A stretch of 64,000 nt of DNA from Chryseobacterium lactis (GCF_003815875.1 NZ_CP033924.1:1302001-1366000), one strand, 5' to 3'. Shown: positions 51,360-60,309, counted from the stretch's first letter. Numbers and translations: made by a program. The notes: a model not told the origin generated them from the sequence alone.

Positions 51360-52064
51360 ATGCTGTTAACGGAACTTTCTCAGATTTTATTTGCACAAAT
51401 CGCTACACCCGCAGTTGCTACAGACAATTTAGAGTTCTCATTTTGGAAGATCATGTTCCATGGAGGTGCCTTCGCTAAAATAGTGATGGCCACGGTTTTA
51501 CTATTGGGAGTGTTTTCTCTGTATCTGTTTTTTGAAAGATTTTTCTTTATTAGAAGACTGACTTCAAAGACAGATTCCAATTTTATGAACAATATTGAGG
51601 ACTTTATCAAAGCCGGAAAAATAGAGGCTGCTTCAGATTATTGCAAAACACAAAATTCTCCGGAAGGTAGAATTCTTGAAAAAGGAATCTCAAGATTGGG
51701 ACGCCCTGTTTCGGATATTGTAAGTGCGATGGAAGCTCAGGCTCAGGTAGAAGTTGCCAATATGGAAAAGAATCTTAACCTTTTAGCGGTAGTACCAAGT
51801 ATTGCCCCGATGTTAGGACTTTTAGGTACGGTTATCGGGATGATTATCGCTTTCTTCAACTTGTCTCATGCAACAGGATCTTTCTCACCAAAGACCCTTT
51901 CTGAAGGTATTTATACTGCCCTTGGACAAACGGCTGTAGGTCTTGCGGTAGCTATTCCTGCAAACTTCTGCTACAATATTCTGTTAACAAGAATTGATAG
52001 ATTTGTATTGAAAGCACAAAATATGTCAGGAGAATTTTTAGATCTTATCAACAAACCTTTATAA
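51360..52064 (+). CDS. exbB: ExbB/TolQ/MotA-type proton channel protein
   Basis: 234 residues: an N-terminal segment, a first helix (IVMATVLLLGVFSLYLFFERFF), a cytoplasmic domain, and two C-terminal helices (LLAVVPSIAPMLGLLGTVIGMIIAFF, LSEGIYTALGQTAVGLAVAIPANFCYNILL), with the Pro-Gly-rich pore regions of the family. It forms the inner-membrane pentamer that drives TonB with proton flow. The exbD and tonB genes follow directly. Confidence 0.93.
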   Translation: MLLTELSQILFAQIATPAVATDNLEFSFWKIMFHGGAFAKIVMATVLLLGVFSLYLFFERFFFIRRLTSKTDSNFMNNIEDFIKAGKIEAASDYCKTQNSPEGRILEKGISRLGRPVSDIVSAMEAQAQVEVANMEKNLNLLAVVPSIAPMLGLLGTVIGMIIAFFNLSHATGSFSPKTLSEGIYTALGQTAVGLAVAIPANFCYNILLTRIDRFVLKAQNMSGEFLDLINKPL

Positions 52065-52073
52065 ATCTTTCTT

Positions 52074-52140
52074 ATGAAATCGCTGTCAGGAATGTTCTTA
52101 TAAGGAAGTATTTAAGTAAGCGATTCCATCTGACCATTAA
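52074..52140 (+). promoter_or_regulatory. Conserved hairpin-forming leader upstream of exbD
   Basis: ATGAAATCGCTGTC (52074) and CGATTCCATCTGACCATTAA (52121) repeat the arrangement seen at 40641-40705, with arms that pair (ATGAAATCGC with GCGATTCCAT). It lies 19 bp before the exbD ATG. Confidence 0.5.
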
Positions 52141-52159
52141 TAAATATTAGAATAAACAG

Positions 52160-52558
52160 ATGAAAATTCAGAGAAGAAATAAAGCAAATCCGGAATTCAG
52201 TTTAGCAGCGATGACAGATGTTATCCTGTTGATGCTGATCTTCTTTATGATAACGTCTTCTGCCGCCAATCAGAGTGCAATAGACGTGAATCTGCCAAAG
52301 GCCGGAACTACAGAAGATAATATTCCTAATCCTCTGACAGTAAGTATCAAGCCTGACGGATCTTTTTTCGTGGATGATAACCCCGTGAATAAAGGAGAAC
52401 TGGAGCAAATTATTGTAGATAAATTAACCAGTCAGACCAATAAGTCTTTTACCATCAGGGCTGACGAAAATACATTGCATAAAGATGTTGTTTTTGTGAT
52501 GGAAATTGCTGAAAAACATAAATTTAACATTGCAATTGCAACGGTAAAAGATAAATAA
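52160..52558 (+). CDS. exbD: ExbD/TolR-type periplasmic-linked transport protein
   Basis: 132 residues. The single membrane helix carries FSLAAMTDVILLMLIFFMITS, with the functional Asp in TDVIL near residue 21. A periplasmic domain ends HKDVVFVMEIAEKHKFNIAIATVKDK. It completes the ExbB-ExbD motor. Confidence 0.93.
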   Translation: MKIQRRNKANPEFSLAAMTDVILLMLIFFMITSSAANQSAIDVNLPKAGTTEDNIPNPLTVSIKPDGSFFVDDNPVNKGELEQIIVDKLTSQTNKSFTIRADENTLHKDVVFVMEIAEKHKFNIAIATVKDK

Positions 52559-52594
52559 CAATCCGGTTTTTCCGGAAAGAATCATTATTGTAAG

Positions 52595-53479
52595 ATGAGA
52601 AGCTATACAGCAAATAGAAATGAAGAAAATAAAGATAGAGTAAAAAGCGCTTTGCTTTCTATTCTTATCTGGGCTGCCATTTTGCTTTTTGTTTTTTTAT
52701 ATAAATTAAAACCCGAACTGGATAAGGATCCGGAAACGGTGACAACGATGCTGGTAAACTTCGGTGACAACAGAAATGGAAATGGTGTTGAAGAACCCGC
52801 AGAACAGCCGGGAAGCTTAGCTGCAGCTACTGAAGAAGTAACTCCGGAGCCTGCAGAAACCCCTGTTCCGGAAACTAAAACGGTAGTAAAACCGGAACCT
52901 GCGCCGGAACCAAAGAAAGTTGAAGCCAAGGAAAAGGTTATTACCGGAAACAGCAAGAAAAATACAGTTCCTAAAAAGGAAGAATCTAAAAAAGCTGAGA
53001 AAAAAGAAGCTACAAGTACCAGTGCTTCAAAAACCAATAAAAAATCCGGAGCCGCCACAGCAAATGCTAAAACAGGAAATGGTGACGGAAAAGGAAATGC
53101 CGCTATTGGAAATCTGATAAGAGGTAGAGGAACAAAAGCGGGAAGCCAGGGAACAGGAGACGGAATCGGGAATGCAGGAGATCCTTTAGGCGGAGATGGA
53201 AACGGAGACAGTAAAGTAGGAATAGATCGAAAATTGGTAGGCTATATTCCGGGAACCATGGGAAGAGGAGGATCACAACCATCTCACAGTTGTACAGCAA
53301 GCGGATCGATTACAATTGCTTATACGGTAGACAAAGCCGGAAATGTAGTTTCTGCAAGACGATCCGGAGGAGTTTCGGATCCTTGTGTATCATCCACATC
53401 TGTAACGTGGGTTAAGAAGTATGTGAAGGCAGAAAAAGCTGCTACATCCTCTACCGGAACTTATAAAATTACCTTCTAA
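52595..53479 (+). CDS. tonB: Energy transducer TonB
   Basis: 294 residues: a short cytoplasmic start, one helix (ALLSILIWAAILLFVFLYKL), a long Pro/Glu/Lys-rich linker (PAETPVPETKTVVKPEPAPEPK) and a Gly/Asn/Asp-rich stretch (GNGDGKGNAAIGNLIRG). A small C-terminal TonB-like domain follows (SGSITIAYTVDKAGNVVSARRSGG to the end). It spans the periplasm and energises receptors such as the one at 5297. It is the third gene of the exbB-exbD-tonB unit. The low-complexity linker is longer than in most TonB. Confidence 0.88.
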   Translation: MRSYTANRNEENKDRVKSALLSILIWAAILLFVFLYKLKPELDKDPETVTTMLVNFGDNRNGNGVEEPAEQPGSLAAATEEVTPEPAETPVPETKTVVKPEPAPEPKKVEAKEKVITGNSKKNTVPKKEESKKAEKKEATSTSASKTNKKSGAATANAKTGNGDGKGNAAIGNLIRGRGTKAGSQGTGDGIGNAGDPLGGDGNGDSKVGIDRKLVGYIPGTMGRGGSQPSHSCTASGSITIAYTVDKAGNVVSARRSGGVSDPCVSSTSVTWVKKYVKAEKAATSSTGTYKITF

Positions 53480-53484
53480 AATAT

Positions 53485-53508
53485 AAAAGCACTTTATTCA
53501 AGTGCTTT
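53485..53508. terminator. Bidirectional terminator between tonB and the following gene
   Basis: AAAAGCACTT-TATTC-AAGTGCTTTT, a 10-bp stem with a T-run on both sides. It overlaps the last codons of the convergent gene at 53494. Confidence 0.8.
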
Positions 53509-53886
53509 TTTTAATTCATTTATTCTGTTGATTATCGGTAAGGCGAAGATTCCACTTGTCTGGAGGTAAAGCTCATAAAAAGTCTTTGCTTTATCCTGAA
53601 AATCTTTATCCTGAGCCTCTCTGTTCTTGAAGTAAAAAAGATTACCCAACATTTCGTAATAATCTTTGTGGTCCCTTTCTTGTCTCTCGTTGACAATCTC
53701 TATTATTTCTTCTTTGGTTTTGGAAGAAATTTCTGTGAAATTCATTTTGAAAATATCTCTCATTAAGGTGTCAAAATCCAGTTCTTTTTGCATTAAACTT
53801 TCTTCAGGTTTGTCTAAAATGAGTTTTTCCAATGCCTGGGTTAATTGGCGAATAAGTCTGAGAGTGAATTCTTTATCTGTAATCAT
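53494..53886 (-). CDS. Helical hypothetical protein
   Basis: 130 residues, all-helical and charged (LIRQLTQALEKLILDKPEES, DFDTLMRDIFKMNF, EEIIEIVNERQERDHKDYYEMLG). No signal peptide and no known family. A ten-copy GTTGCTA array (53901-53970) lies 15 bp before its start codon, where a promoter would be expected, so expression could depend on array length. Confidence 0.65.
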   Translation of the reverse strand: MITDKEFTLRLIRQLTQALEKLILDKPEESLMQKELDFDTLMRDIFKMNFTEISSKTKEEIIEIVNERQERDHKDYYEMLGNLFYFKNREAQDKDFQDKAKTFYELYLQTSGIFALPIINRINELKKALE

Positions 53887-53900
53887 AACGGGATAATTTT

Positions 53901-53970
53901 GTTGCTAGTTGCTAGTTGCTAGTTGCTAGTTGCTAGTTGCTAGTTGCTAGTTGCTAGTTGCTAGTTGCTA
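53901..53970. repeat. Ten-copy tandem heptamer GTTGCTA
   Basis: Exactly ten perfect copies of GTTGCTA, 70 bp, followed by GTG. It lies between the ATG of 53494-53886 and the stop of the S23-like gene at 53980. It could change in copy number by slippage. Confidence 0.97.
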
Positions 53971-53979
53971 GTGGGTTAG

Positions 53980-54345
53980 TTATGTACGCCAGTTTAATTG
54001 GACGTATTTTATAAAATTATTTATTTTTCCTCCTAAGAGTTTATATTGTTCTGATTTTTCTTTAAACCCTGAATTTATTTGGGGGTAGAGCCTTGTGATC
54101 TTTGAAAGGTGACACACTGTTTCGTCACAGCTGGCTTGAGAATAAGTCAGGAATTTGATAAAATCTCCTTTGTAAATTTTTCTCCCATAGCCTTCCACAA
54201 TATTAGTAACAACGGAATCTGCAGAACGTCTCAATTGACTGCCCAGTTCATATAGTTCATATTTGGGTAATTGAAGCGAAAGTTGGTGAGTTTCTATAAA
54301 CAACTCAAAGGCAATGTTATAAACATCAAGTTTTTCGTAGCTCAT
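53980..54345 (-). CDS. Four-helix-bundle protein (S23/23S rRNA intervening-sequence family)
   Basis: 121 residues. MSYEKLDVYNIAFELFIE, LGSQLRRSADSVVTNIVEGYGR and the final helix fit the S23/IVP four-helix-bundle family, best known from intervening sequences in 23S rRNA genes, though most copies stand elsewhere. The function is unknown; some act with mobile DNA. Here it is flanked by heptamer repeats on its 3' side and by a related degenerate string (AACTAGTAACTGCC, AACCAGCAAC) on its 5' side. Confidence 0.9.
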   Translation of the reverse strand: MSYEKLDVYNIAFELFIETHQLSLQLPKYELYELGSQLRRSADSVVTNIVEGYGRKIYKGDFIKFLTYSQASCDETVCHLSKITRLYPQINSGFKEKSEQYKLLGGKINNFIKYVQLNWRT

Positions 54346-54400
54346 AATATAAATATTTTAACAATAAAAATAACTAGTAACTGCCAACCAGCAACTTTAA

Positions 54401-55804
54401 TTAGGCAAAAAACAAATATGCCAACGCAATGGAAGTAATAATACCAACCAGATCCGCCAGAAGCATTGCAATTACGGTATATCTCGTATTCTTTACGGCT
54501 ACGGCACCAAAATACACGGCAATCACATAAAATGTCGTATCTGAGCTTCCCTGAAGAACCGCTGCCAATTTACCCTGGAAGCTGTCCGGGCCAAATGTAG
54601 ACATCGTATCTACCATCATTCCTCTTGCTCCTGAACCGGATAAAGGTTTGATTAAAGCTGTTGGAAGTCCGTCAACAAATCGAGGGTCAAGGTTTGCGAT
54701 ATTCGCTACCCATTTCATCCCGTCAATTACCACATCAAAAACACCTGAAGTTCTTAATAGTGAAATAGCAATGAGCATTCCCACCAGATAAGGGATGATC
54801 TTTACACAGGTAGTGAAACCTTCTTTTGCCCCTTCAATAAAAGCATCAAAAACGTTGATTTTTTTATAAAGAGCTCCAAGTACAATTGCTAAGAAAATAA
54901 AAAGAATAAGCGCGTTACTTAAGACCTGGCTGAAAATATCCAGTTCACTTTTGCTAAGTCCTGTAAGATACCATACAAGAAGACCAATAATTAATGAAAC
55001 TCCGCCTATGTAAATAAGAACGGCTGGTTTTAATAAATTGATTTTCTGATATAAAGAAACGATGATCATAGCTGCTAAAGTAGCTGCAAACGTGGCGATC
55101 ATACAGTATAGGAAGATATCTGTAGGATTTTTTGAGCCTGCAGAAGCTCTGATTGCAATGATAGAAACGGGTATAAGTGTCAGTCCTCCGGCATGTAGAC
55201 AGAGGAACATAATCTGTGAATTGCTGGCAGTATCTTTATTGGGATTTAGGGTCTGGAGGCTTTCCATAGCTTTTAAACCAAAAGGAGTGGCCGCATTATC
55301 CAAACCAAGGAGGTTCGCACTGAAATTCATCAGCATATGCCCGAATGCAGGATGGTTTTTCGGGATTTCCGGAAATAATTTGGAGAAAAATGGCTGGATC
55401 AGACGGCTTAAGAGATTGATACCTCCTGCTTTTTCTGCGATGCTCATAAAACCCATGAATAGAGTCATGATTCCAATAAGTCCAAGGCAAATTTTTACTG
55501 CGGTTTCTGAGGTTCCAATAACCCCATCAGTTTCCTGAACACGATAAATCTGTACCTCTTGTTTTAAAGAATCTGTTTTATAATGGATTCTGCTGTCTGC
55601 AAAATCGTTTTTTTTCATCAGATTATCTTTCACAACAGGAGAAAGGGCTGCTATAGGCTGGGATGTAATCTTCACTGTATCACCGCCTTTTCCTACTACC
55701 ATATCGTTGAAAATGGTTTTGTAGTTGCTTGATGAAATATATTTTATACTGGCAATGGCAATGGCAATAATAATAAAAGCCGACCAAATTCTGCTAAGAA
55801 CCAT
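54401..55804 (-). CDS. SpmA-SpmB-like nucleoside-recognition (Gate domain) membrane protein
   Basis: 467 residues with about ten membrane helices. Two Gate domains (about 120-230 and 340-460) are fused, where SpmA and SpmB are separate proteins in Bacillus. The first has LIGIMTLFMGFMSIAEKAGGI and NLLGLDNAATPFGLKAM. The second has GFTTCVKIIPYLVGMLIAIS and SGSGARGMMVDTM with LQGSSDTTFYVIAVYFG. It probably transports a nucleoside-like or other solute across the inner membrane. A periplasmic insertion lies near residues 28-100. Confidence 0.86.
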   Translation of the reverse strand: MVLSRIWSAFIIIAIAIASIKYISSSNYKTIFNDMVVGKGGDTVKITSQPIAALSPVVKDNLMKKNDFADSRIHYKTDSLKQEVQIYRVQETDGVIGTSETAVKICLGLIGIMTLFMGFMSIAEKAGGINLLSRLIQPFFSKLFPEIPKNHPAFGHMLMNFSANLLGLDNAATPFGLKAMESLQTLNPNKDTASNSQIMFLCLHAGGLTLIPVSIIAIRASAGSKNPTDIFLYCMIATFAATLAAMIIVSLYQKINLLKPAVLIYIGGVSLIIGLLVWYLTGLSKSELDIFSQVLSNALILFIFLAIVLGALYKKINVFDAFIEGAKEGFTTCVKIIPYLVGMLIAISLLRTSGVFDVVIDGMKWVANIANLDPRFVDGLPTALIKPLSGSGARGMMVDTMSTFGPDSFQGKLAAVLQGSSDTTFYVIAVYFGAVAVKNTRYTVIAMLLADLVGIITSIALAYLFFA

Positions 55805-55840
55805 CTGATTGATTTAATTGTTTAAACTTATCAAAAATAC

Positions 55841-56042
55841 TTCAAACCACAAAAGTCACAAAAGATTTTATTTTTAAAACACTTTAGTCCACTTGAGTAC
55901 GTTTAAAATAATGCAACATAAAAAGTTCACATAAGATGAAAATCAAAGATTTTTAAAAAGCTTAAGTGTTCTTCTCAGCAGCATTTTATCTATTTTATAA
56001 AAACTTAAGTGTTTAATTCTTTTGTGAATTTTGTAGTTGAAA
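55841..56042. repeat. MITE-like element with imperfect inverted terminal arms
   Basis: Left arm about 55841-55888 (AACCACAAAAGTCACAAAAG, then AAAACACTT) and right arm about 56001-56042, which read as complement gives AACTACAAAATTCACAAAAG and AAACACTTAAG. They are about 110 bp apart. It fills most of the 249-bp gap after 55804. No gene is seen. It looks like a non-coding mobile or palindromic repeat. Confidence 0.55.
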
Positions 56043-56053
56043 TAAAGAGGTAT

Positions 56054-56563
56054 TTACTCTTCGAGGTAGACAAGATGTCCTTCAAAATTATCATCCAGAT
56101 TTCTCAAAACCTTCGCATCATCCATTTTTTTAACCAATTCATCAATGAAAAAGTTTTTCTCAAAAAACTGGCGATGAATTCCGGGAAGGAGTTCCATGAA
56201 GAAATCCATGCCGATTTTGTTGTTGTGAAGATCCATTTTGGTTTCTAAAGGCTGATTGGGAAACAGTTCCTCATGCATATCGGTCATTCTTTTGCAGAAT
56301 TCTAGAGCCTTTTTAGGAGAAGAGATTTTACAGCAATACATCATAATGAAACAACACCAGAGTGCATGTCTGAAGGCATTTCCGATGCCATTGGTGGATG
56401 CGGTCTTCGGGAATTTTTTCTGTGCAATAGTATACGCCTTTAAAGTGGCATGAAAGCTCAATATAGCAAAAAGAGGATGGGGGAGAACAAGTGACAAAAG
56501 ACGGATAATCTTTTTAAAACTCATACTCCTGATGGTATTGAAAAATATCTTAAAGGTCCTCAT
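56054..56563 (-). CDS. DUF6973-like hypothetical protein
   Basis: 169 residues. Conserved residues are in GNAFRHALWCCFIMMYC (about 61-77) and MDLHNNKIGMDFF (about 109-121), with KRMTDMHEELFP between. The H...HE...DxxNNxxG layout fits my recollection of DUF6973, a family seen in secreted Bacteroidota proteins. No signal peptide is clear, though a hydrophobic stretch occurs near residues 22-40. Function unknown. Confidence 0.65.
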   Translation of the reverse strand: MRTFKIFFNTIRSMSFKKIIRLLSLVLPHPLFAILSFHATLKAYTIAQKKFPKTASTNGIGNAFRHALWCCFIMMYCCKISSPKKALEFCKRMTDMHEELFPNQPLETKMDLHNNKIGMDFFMELLPGIHRQFFEKNFFIDELVKKMDDAKVLRNLDDNFEGHLVYLEE

Positions 56564-56570
56564 AAATAAA

Positions 56571-56596
56571 AATCTCTCCCCAATTAGAGAGAGATT
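56571..56596 (-). terminator. Terminator after accD
   Basis: AATCTCTC/GAGAGATT stem, loop about 10 bases; on the minus strand it is followed by TTTTTATTT. Confidence 0.85.
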
Positions 56597-56617
56597 GTAT
56601 TGTTTTTGTTACAAATC

Positions 56618-57472
56618 TTATGCCTTTACAGCTAATAAATTAACCGTTTTTGCAACAGTATCCTGAATTTCAGTTCTTTTTACGATGAAATCTACAAATC
56701 CTTTTTCCTGTAAGAATTCTGAAGTCTGGAATCCTTCCGGTAAGTCTCTACCGATTGTTTCACGGATTACTCTAGGTCCTGCGAAACCGATCAATGCTCC
56801 CGGTTCAGCCATAATGATATCAGCGGTCATCGCGAAAGATGCTGTAATTCCTCCAAAAGTAGGGTCACAAAGGTAAGCGATGTATAGAAGTCCCGCTTCT
56901 GAAAGCTGAGCAAGCTTAGCTTGTACTTTAGCCAACTGCATCAAAGAATAGGTTGCCTCCTGCATTCTTGCTCCTCCGGACTGACAAATGATCATGTACG
57001 GAAGTTTGTGCTCAATACAGTAATCTATAGCTCTTCTGATTTTCTCTCCCATTACGGAACCTAAAGATCCTCCGATAAAAGCAAAGTCCATACAAGAAAC
57101 TACCATTTCAGTTCCTTTTACAGTTCCTACCGCATTTCTGATGGAATCGGTAAGTTTTGTTTTTGCTTTTACTTCTTTTAAACGGTCTTTATAAGGCTTT
57201 GTATCTTTGAAGTTTAAGATATCGATACTTTCAACATTGGCATCCAGTTCGGTAAATTTACCGCCGTCAAAAAGGATGTCAAAAAATTCCGCACTTCCTA
57301 TTCTTACATGAAATCCATCTTCAGGAGAAACGTAATTATTCCTCTTTAGTTCATCATGTTCCACAACTTTTCCTGATGGAGTCTGATGCCATAGGCCTTT
57401 GGGAACGTCCTTTTTTTCATCAGTAGAGGTGGTAATGTTTTTTGCTTTTCTTTTAAACCAGTCGAATGCCAT
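56618..57472 (-). CDS. accD: Acetyl-CoA carboxylase carboxyltransferase beta subunit
   Basis: 284 residues. The crotonase fold with [53 protein letters not shown] and [14 protein letters not shown] is clear. It transfers carboxylate from biotin to acetyl-CoA in fatty-acid synthesis, with AccA. The N-terminal zinc ribbon of E. coli AccD (four Cys) is absent: residues 25-54 ([21 protein letters not shown]) contain no cysteine at the matching places. It is followed by its own terminator. Confidence 0.94.
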   Translation of the reverse strand: MAFDWFKRKAKNITTSTDEKKDVPKGLWHQTPSGKVVEHDELKRNNYVSPEDGFHVRIGSAEFFDILFDGGKFTELDANVESIDILNFKDTKPYKDRLKEVKAKTKLTDSIRNAVGTVKGTEMVVSCMDFAFIGGSLGSVMGEKIRRAIDYCIEHKLPYMIICQSGGARMQEATYSLMQLAKVQAKLAQLSEAGLLYIAYLCDPTFGGITASFAMTADIIMAEPGALIGFAGPRVIRETIGRDLPEGFQTSEFLQEKGFVDFIVKRTEIQDTVAKTVNLLAVKA

Positions 57473-57562
57473 TTTTTATGAGTATTAATGTATAAATGTA
57501 AAATGTACCAATGTAAATGCATTCTCATGAATACTTTTTACATTGGTACAAATGTACAGTTC

Positions 57563-58633
57563 TTATTTTAAAGTATTTACGTTATTTAAATCTTCAAATG
57601 CTTTCACCAATCTTGAAGAGAAAGTATCCTCACCTTTTCTTACCCAAACTCTTGGGTCATAGAATTTTTTGTTTGGTTTTTCTTCTCCTTCAGGGTTTCC
57701 GATCTGAGCTCTTAAATAGTCGATATTGTTTACCATGTAGTCTCTAACGCCTTCTGTATAGGCAAACTGAAGGTCAGTATCGATATTCATTTTGATTACT
57801 CCGTAATCGATTGCTTCTCGGATCTCTTCTAAAGTAGATCCTGAACCACCGTGGAATACAAAATTAACCGGCTTAGCAGCAGTTCCGAATTTCTCCTGAA
57901 CGTATTTCTGAGAATTGTCAAGGATTTTCGGAGTAAGTACTACGTTTCCTGGCTTATAAACTCCGTGAACGTTACCAAAAGCAGCAGCAATAGTAAAGTT
58001 GTCAGAGATAGCTCTTAATTTTTCATAAGTATACGCTACGTCTTCAGGCTGAGTATATAGTTTAGAATTATCTACATCTGAATTGTCAACACCATCTTCT
58101 TCACCACCAGTCACTCCGATTTCTACTTCAAGAGTCATCTGAAGTTTAGCCATTCTTTCAAAATATTTAGCAGAAATTTCGATGTTTTCTTCTAAAGGCT
58201 CTTCAGAAAGGTCTAACATGTGAGAAGAGTAAAGAGATTTTCCTGTTTGCTTGAAGAATTCTTCGTTAGCATCCATTAATCCGTCGATCCAAGGAAGTAA
58301 TTTCTTTGCACAGTGGTCTGTGTGTAAGATTACTGTTGCTCCGTAAGCTTCTGCAAGAGTATGAATGTGCTTCGCTCCGGCAATTGCTCCTAAGATTGCA
58401 GACTTCTGTCCGTCATTGCTTAATCCTTTCCCTGCATTGAAAGCAGCTCCACCATTTGAAAACTGGATAATTACAGGAGAATTTAATTTCGCTGCAGTTT
58501 CCATCGTAGCGTTTATGTTGCTTGATCCAATTACGTTTACTGCAGGTAATGCAAATTTGTTTTCTTTAGCATACTGAAAAATATCAGTAACTAACTGACC
58601 TGTGGCAACTCCTGCCGGAAAAATTCTGCTCAT
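57563..58633 (-). CDS. fbaA: Class II fructose-bisphosphate aldolase
   Basis: 356 residues, class IIA size. Catalytic Asp106 and zinc-ligand His107 are in LHTDHCAKK. Further zinc ligands lie in FGNVHGVYK and FHGGSGST. It splits fructose-1,6-bisphosphate in glycolysis and forms it in gluconeogenesis, in the cytoplasm. It stands upstream of accD, 90 bp apart. Confidence 0.96.
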   Translation of the reverse strand: MSRIFPAGVATGQLVTDIFQYAKENKFALPAVNVIGSSNINATMETAAKLNSPVIIQFSNGGAAFNAGKGLSNDGQKSAILGAIAGAKHIHTLAEAYGATVILHTDHCAKKLLPWIDGLMDANEEFFKQTGKSLYSSHMLDLSEEPLEENIEISAKYFERMAKLQMTLEVEIGVTGGEEDGVDNSDVDNSKLYTQPEDVAYTYEKLRAISDNFTIAAAFGNVHGVYKPGNVVLTPKILDNSQKYVQEKFGTAAKPVNFVFHGGSGSTLEEIREAIDYGVIKMNIDTDLQFAYTEGVRDYMVNNIDYLRAQIGNPEGEEKPNKKFYDPRVWVRKGEDTFSSRLVKAFEDLNNVNTLK

Positions 58634-58703
58634 GTTTTACTTTTTATTATAAATTTATTAGGTGTTTTAATTTCGTGTAAAGGTAATCATTTTTGAGGAA
58701 TGC

Positions 58704-59570
58704 CTAATTTCTTTTGTCTTTACCCCAAAGCAGCTTCTGACGGATGGTTTCGTAGAAACTTAAATTATTAGGCTGTACCAGAAGAAGCTGGAAAGCAGCC
58801 TTTTTGATAATGATTTCCTTGTCTGTTTCGATGTGTATCAATCTTGAATCTAATGAAAGGGAGTATTGTGGTACCCGGCTTTCTACACGGAATTTTATTT
58901 CTACTTTGTCATTCACAACCAGCGGCCTCACATTCAGATTATGCGGAGCGATTGGAGTGATGACGAAGTTTTCGTTATTAGGTGAGATGATAGGTCCGCC
59001 ACAGCTTAAAGAGTAGGCTGTAGATCCGGTTGGTGTAGAGATAATTACTCCATCTCCCCAGAATACATTTAAAAATTCATCATTGATGTAAGAATCAACA
59101 GTGATCATTGATGTGGTTTCTTTTCTGGAAACCGTAACATCATTCAATGCATAAGGAAAAGACCCTTCCAGTTTTGGAGAGACAACTTCTATGACTGAAC
59201 GGCGGCTTGTTTTTACATCTCCTTTTAATATTGAATCCAGTTCCTTGAAAGCTTCTTCTTTGGTGAAAAAGGCCAGGAATCCTAGTCTACCGGTGTTTAC
59301 ACCTACTACAGGAATTTCAAGATCTTCAATAAAGGTTAGAGAATTTACAATGGTTCCGTCGCCCCCAAAAGTGAAAAACAAATCCACTTCTTTATCCACA
59401 AGATCCTGCTTACTGTTAAAGGTTTCGAAAATCTTTGAAAACTGAAGTGCTTCAGCCATTTCATCATACAAAACAGATTTTACGCCTCTGCTTTCAAGCT
59501 CAGAGATAAACTTGCTTAAATATAAAAAAGTATCAAGATCTTTTTTCTGAGAATATATGGCTGCCTTCAT
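58704..59570 (-). CDS. nadK: NAD kinase
   Basis: 288 residues. FTFGGDGTIVNS carries the GGDGT motif (69-73); the NAD site is in YALNDVTVSR and GVIISTPTGSTAYSLSCGGP. It makes NADP from NAD and ATP in the cytoplasm. It starts 1 bp after the CBS-domain gene, so the two are co-transcribed. Confidence 0.96.
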   Translation of the reverse strand: MKAAIYSQKKDLDTFLYLSKFISELESRGVKSVLYDEMAEALQFSKIFETFNSKQDLVDKEVDLFFTFGGDGTIVNSLTFIEDLEIPVVGVNTGRLGFLAFFTKEEAFKELDSILKGDVKTSRRSVIEVVSPKLEGSFPYALNDVTVSRKETTSMITVDSYINDEFLNVFWGDGVIISTPTGSTAYSLSCGGPIISPNNENFVITPIAPHNLNVRPLVVNDKVEIKFRVESRVPQYSLSLDSRLIHIETDKEIIIKKAAFQLLLVQPNNLSFYETIRQKLLWGKDKRN

Positions 59571-59571
59571 G

Positions 59572-60225
59572 TTATATTTCTATGAATTTTTGGAAAAAAC
59601 CGAATCGATCTTTAAACAGATCGGTTTTCTCATCAGAATAGTATTTTTCAACAATTCTGTAATCGTACCGGTCAAAAGTAGCGTCTATCGAGCTTAGATT
59701 TTCATTGCTGATCTTTATGGTTACATGAATTACTTCATCAGACATAAAACTTATGAATCCCCCATAGAATTTGGAATTATTGCTCTCTACAATATTGGCA
59801 ATCTCTGTCATCGAATATTTTCTGGAAGGAGTTTCTATGGTAAGAATGGCTCCCGATTCTGAAAATAGCGGATAGCGTGACAAATCCTGAAAAATATCAT
59901 CACAGGTAATATAACCCAGATATTTTTCATTTTTATTGATCACCGGAATGACATTGGAGCTGAACGTATAAAACAGACGAATACTGTCCATGATATTATG
60001 GTCTTCCAGAACAGCAAATCGTTCAATCTGATGTTCCAGATCTTTCAGTGTACCACCGTCTTCCTCGTAAAGAAAGTCCTTGGCAAGAGCTCCGTAAAAA
60101 TGATGGGATTTTTTAATGAAAATGTGGGAATATCCAAAATCCTCCAGCATATTTCTGGCCGACTCTATTGAATCAGACAGGCTAAAACACGGGAAGTCTT
60201 TTGAGATATAGTCCTTGATAAACAT
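59572..60225 (-). CDS. CBS-domain protein upstream of nadK
   Basis: 217 residues with two CBS units (about 1-70 and 80-135: ESARNMLEDFGYSHIFIKKS, SNVIPVINKNEKYLGYITCDDIF) and a C-terminal ACT-like part (ILTIETPSRKYSMTEIANIVE). CBS pairs bind adenine nucleotides, so regulation of NAD kinase or sensing of energy charge is plausible. The gene order CBS-nadK supports this. Confidence 0.86.
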   Translation of the reverse strand: MFIKDYISKDFPCFSLSDSIESARNMLEDFGYSHIFIKKSHHFYGALAKDFLYEEDGGTLKDLEHQIERFAVLEDHNIMDSIRLFYTFSSNVIPVINKNEKYLGYITCDDIFQDLSRYPLFSESGAILTIETPSRKYSMTEIANIVESNNSKFYGGFISFMSDEVIHVTIKISNENLSSIDATFDRYDYRIVEKYYSDEKTDLFKDRFGFFQKFIEI

Positions 60226-60309
60226 TGTGCTAATTTATAAAAAATTAAATGAAACTTTTTCTGAAATCACCACTTTTTTTGAGCTTAAATGAAAAAAGTG
60301 ATTCTAAAA

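Noticed and set aside
52603..53058. Antisense reading frame of about 150 codons over tonB
   Set aside because: It is a by-product of the low-complexity Pro/Glu/Lys linker of tonB, without its own leader or family.
53901..53970. CRISPR-like array
   Set aside because: The units are 7 bp without spacers and no cas genes are near; it is a simple tandem repeat.
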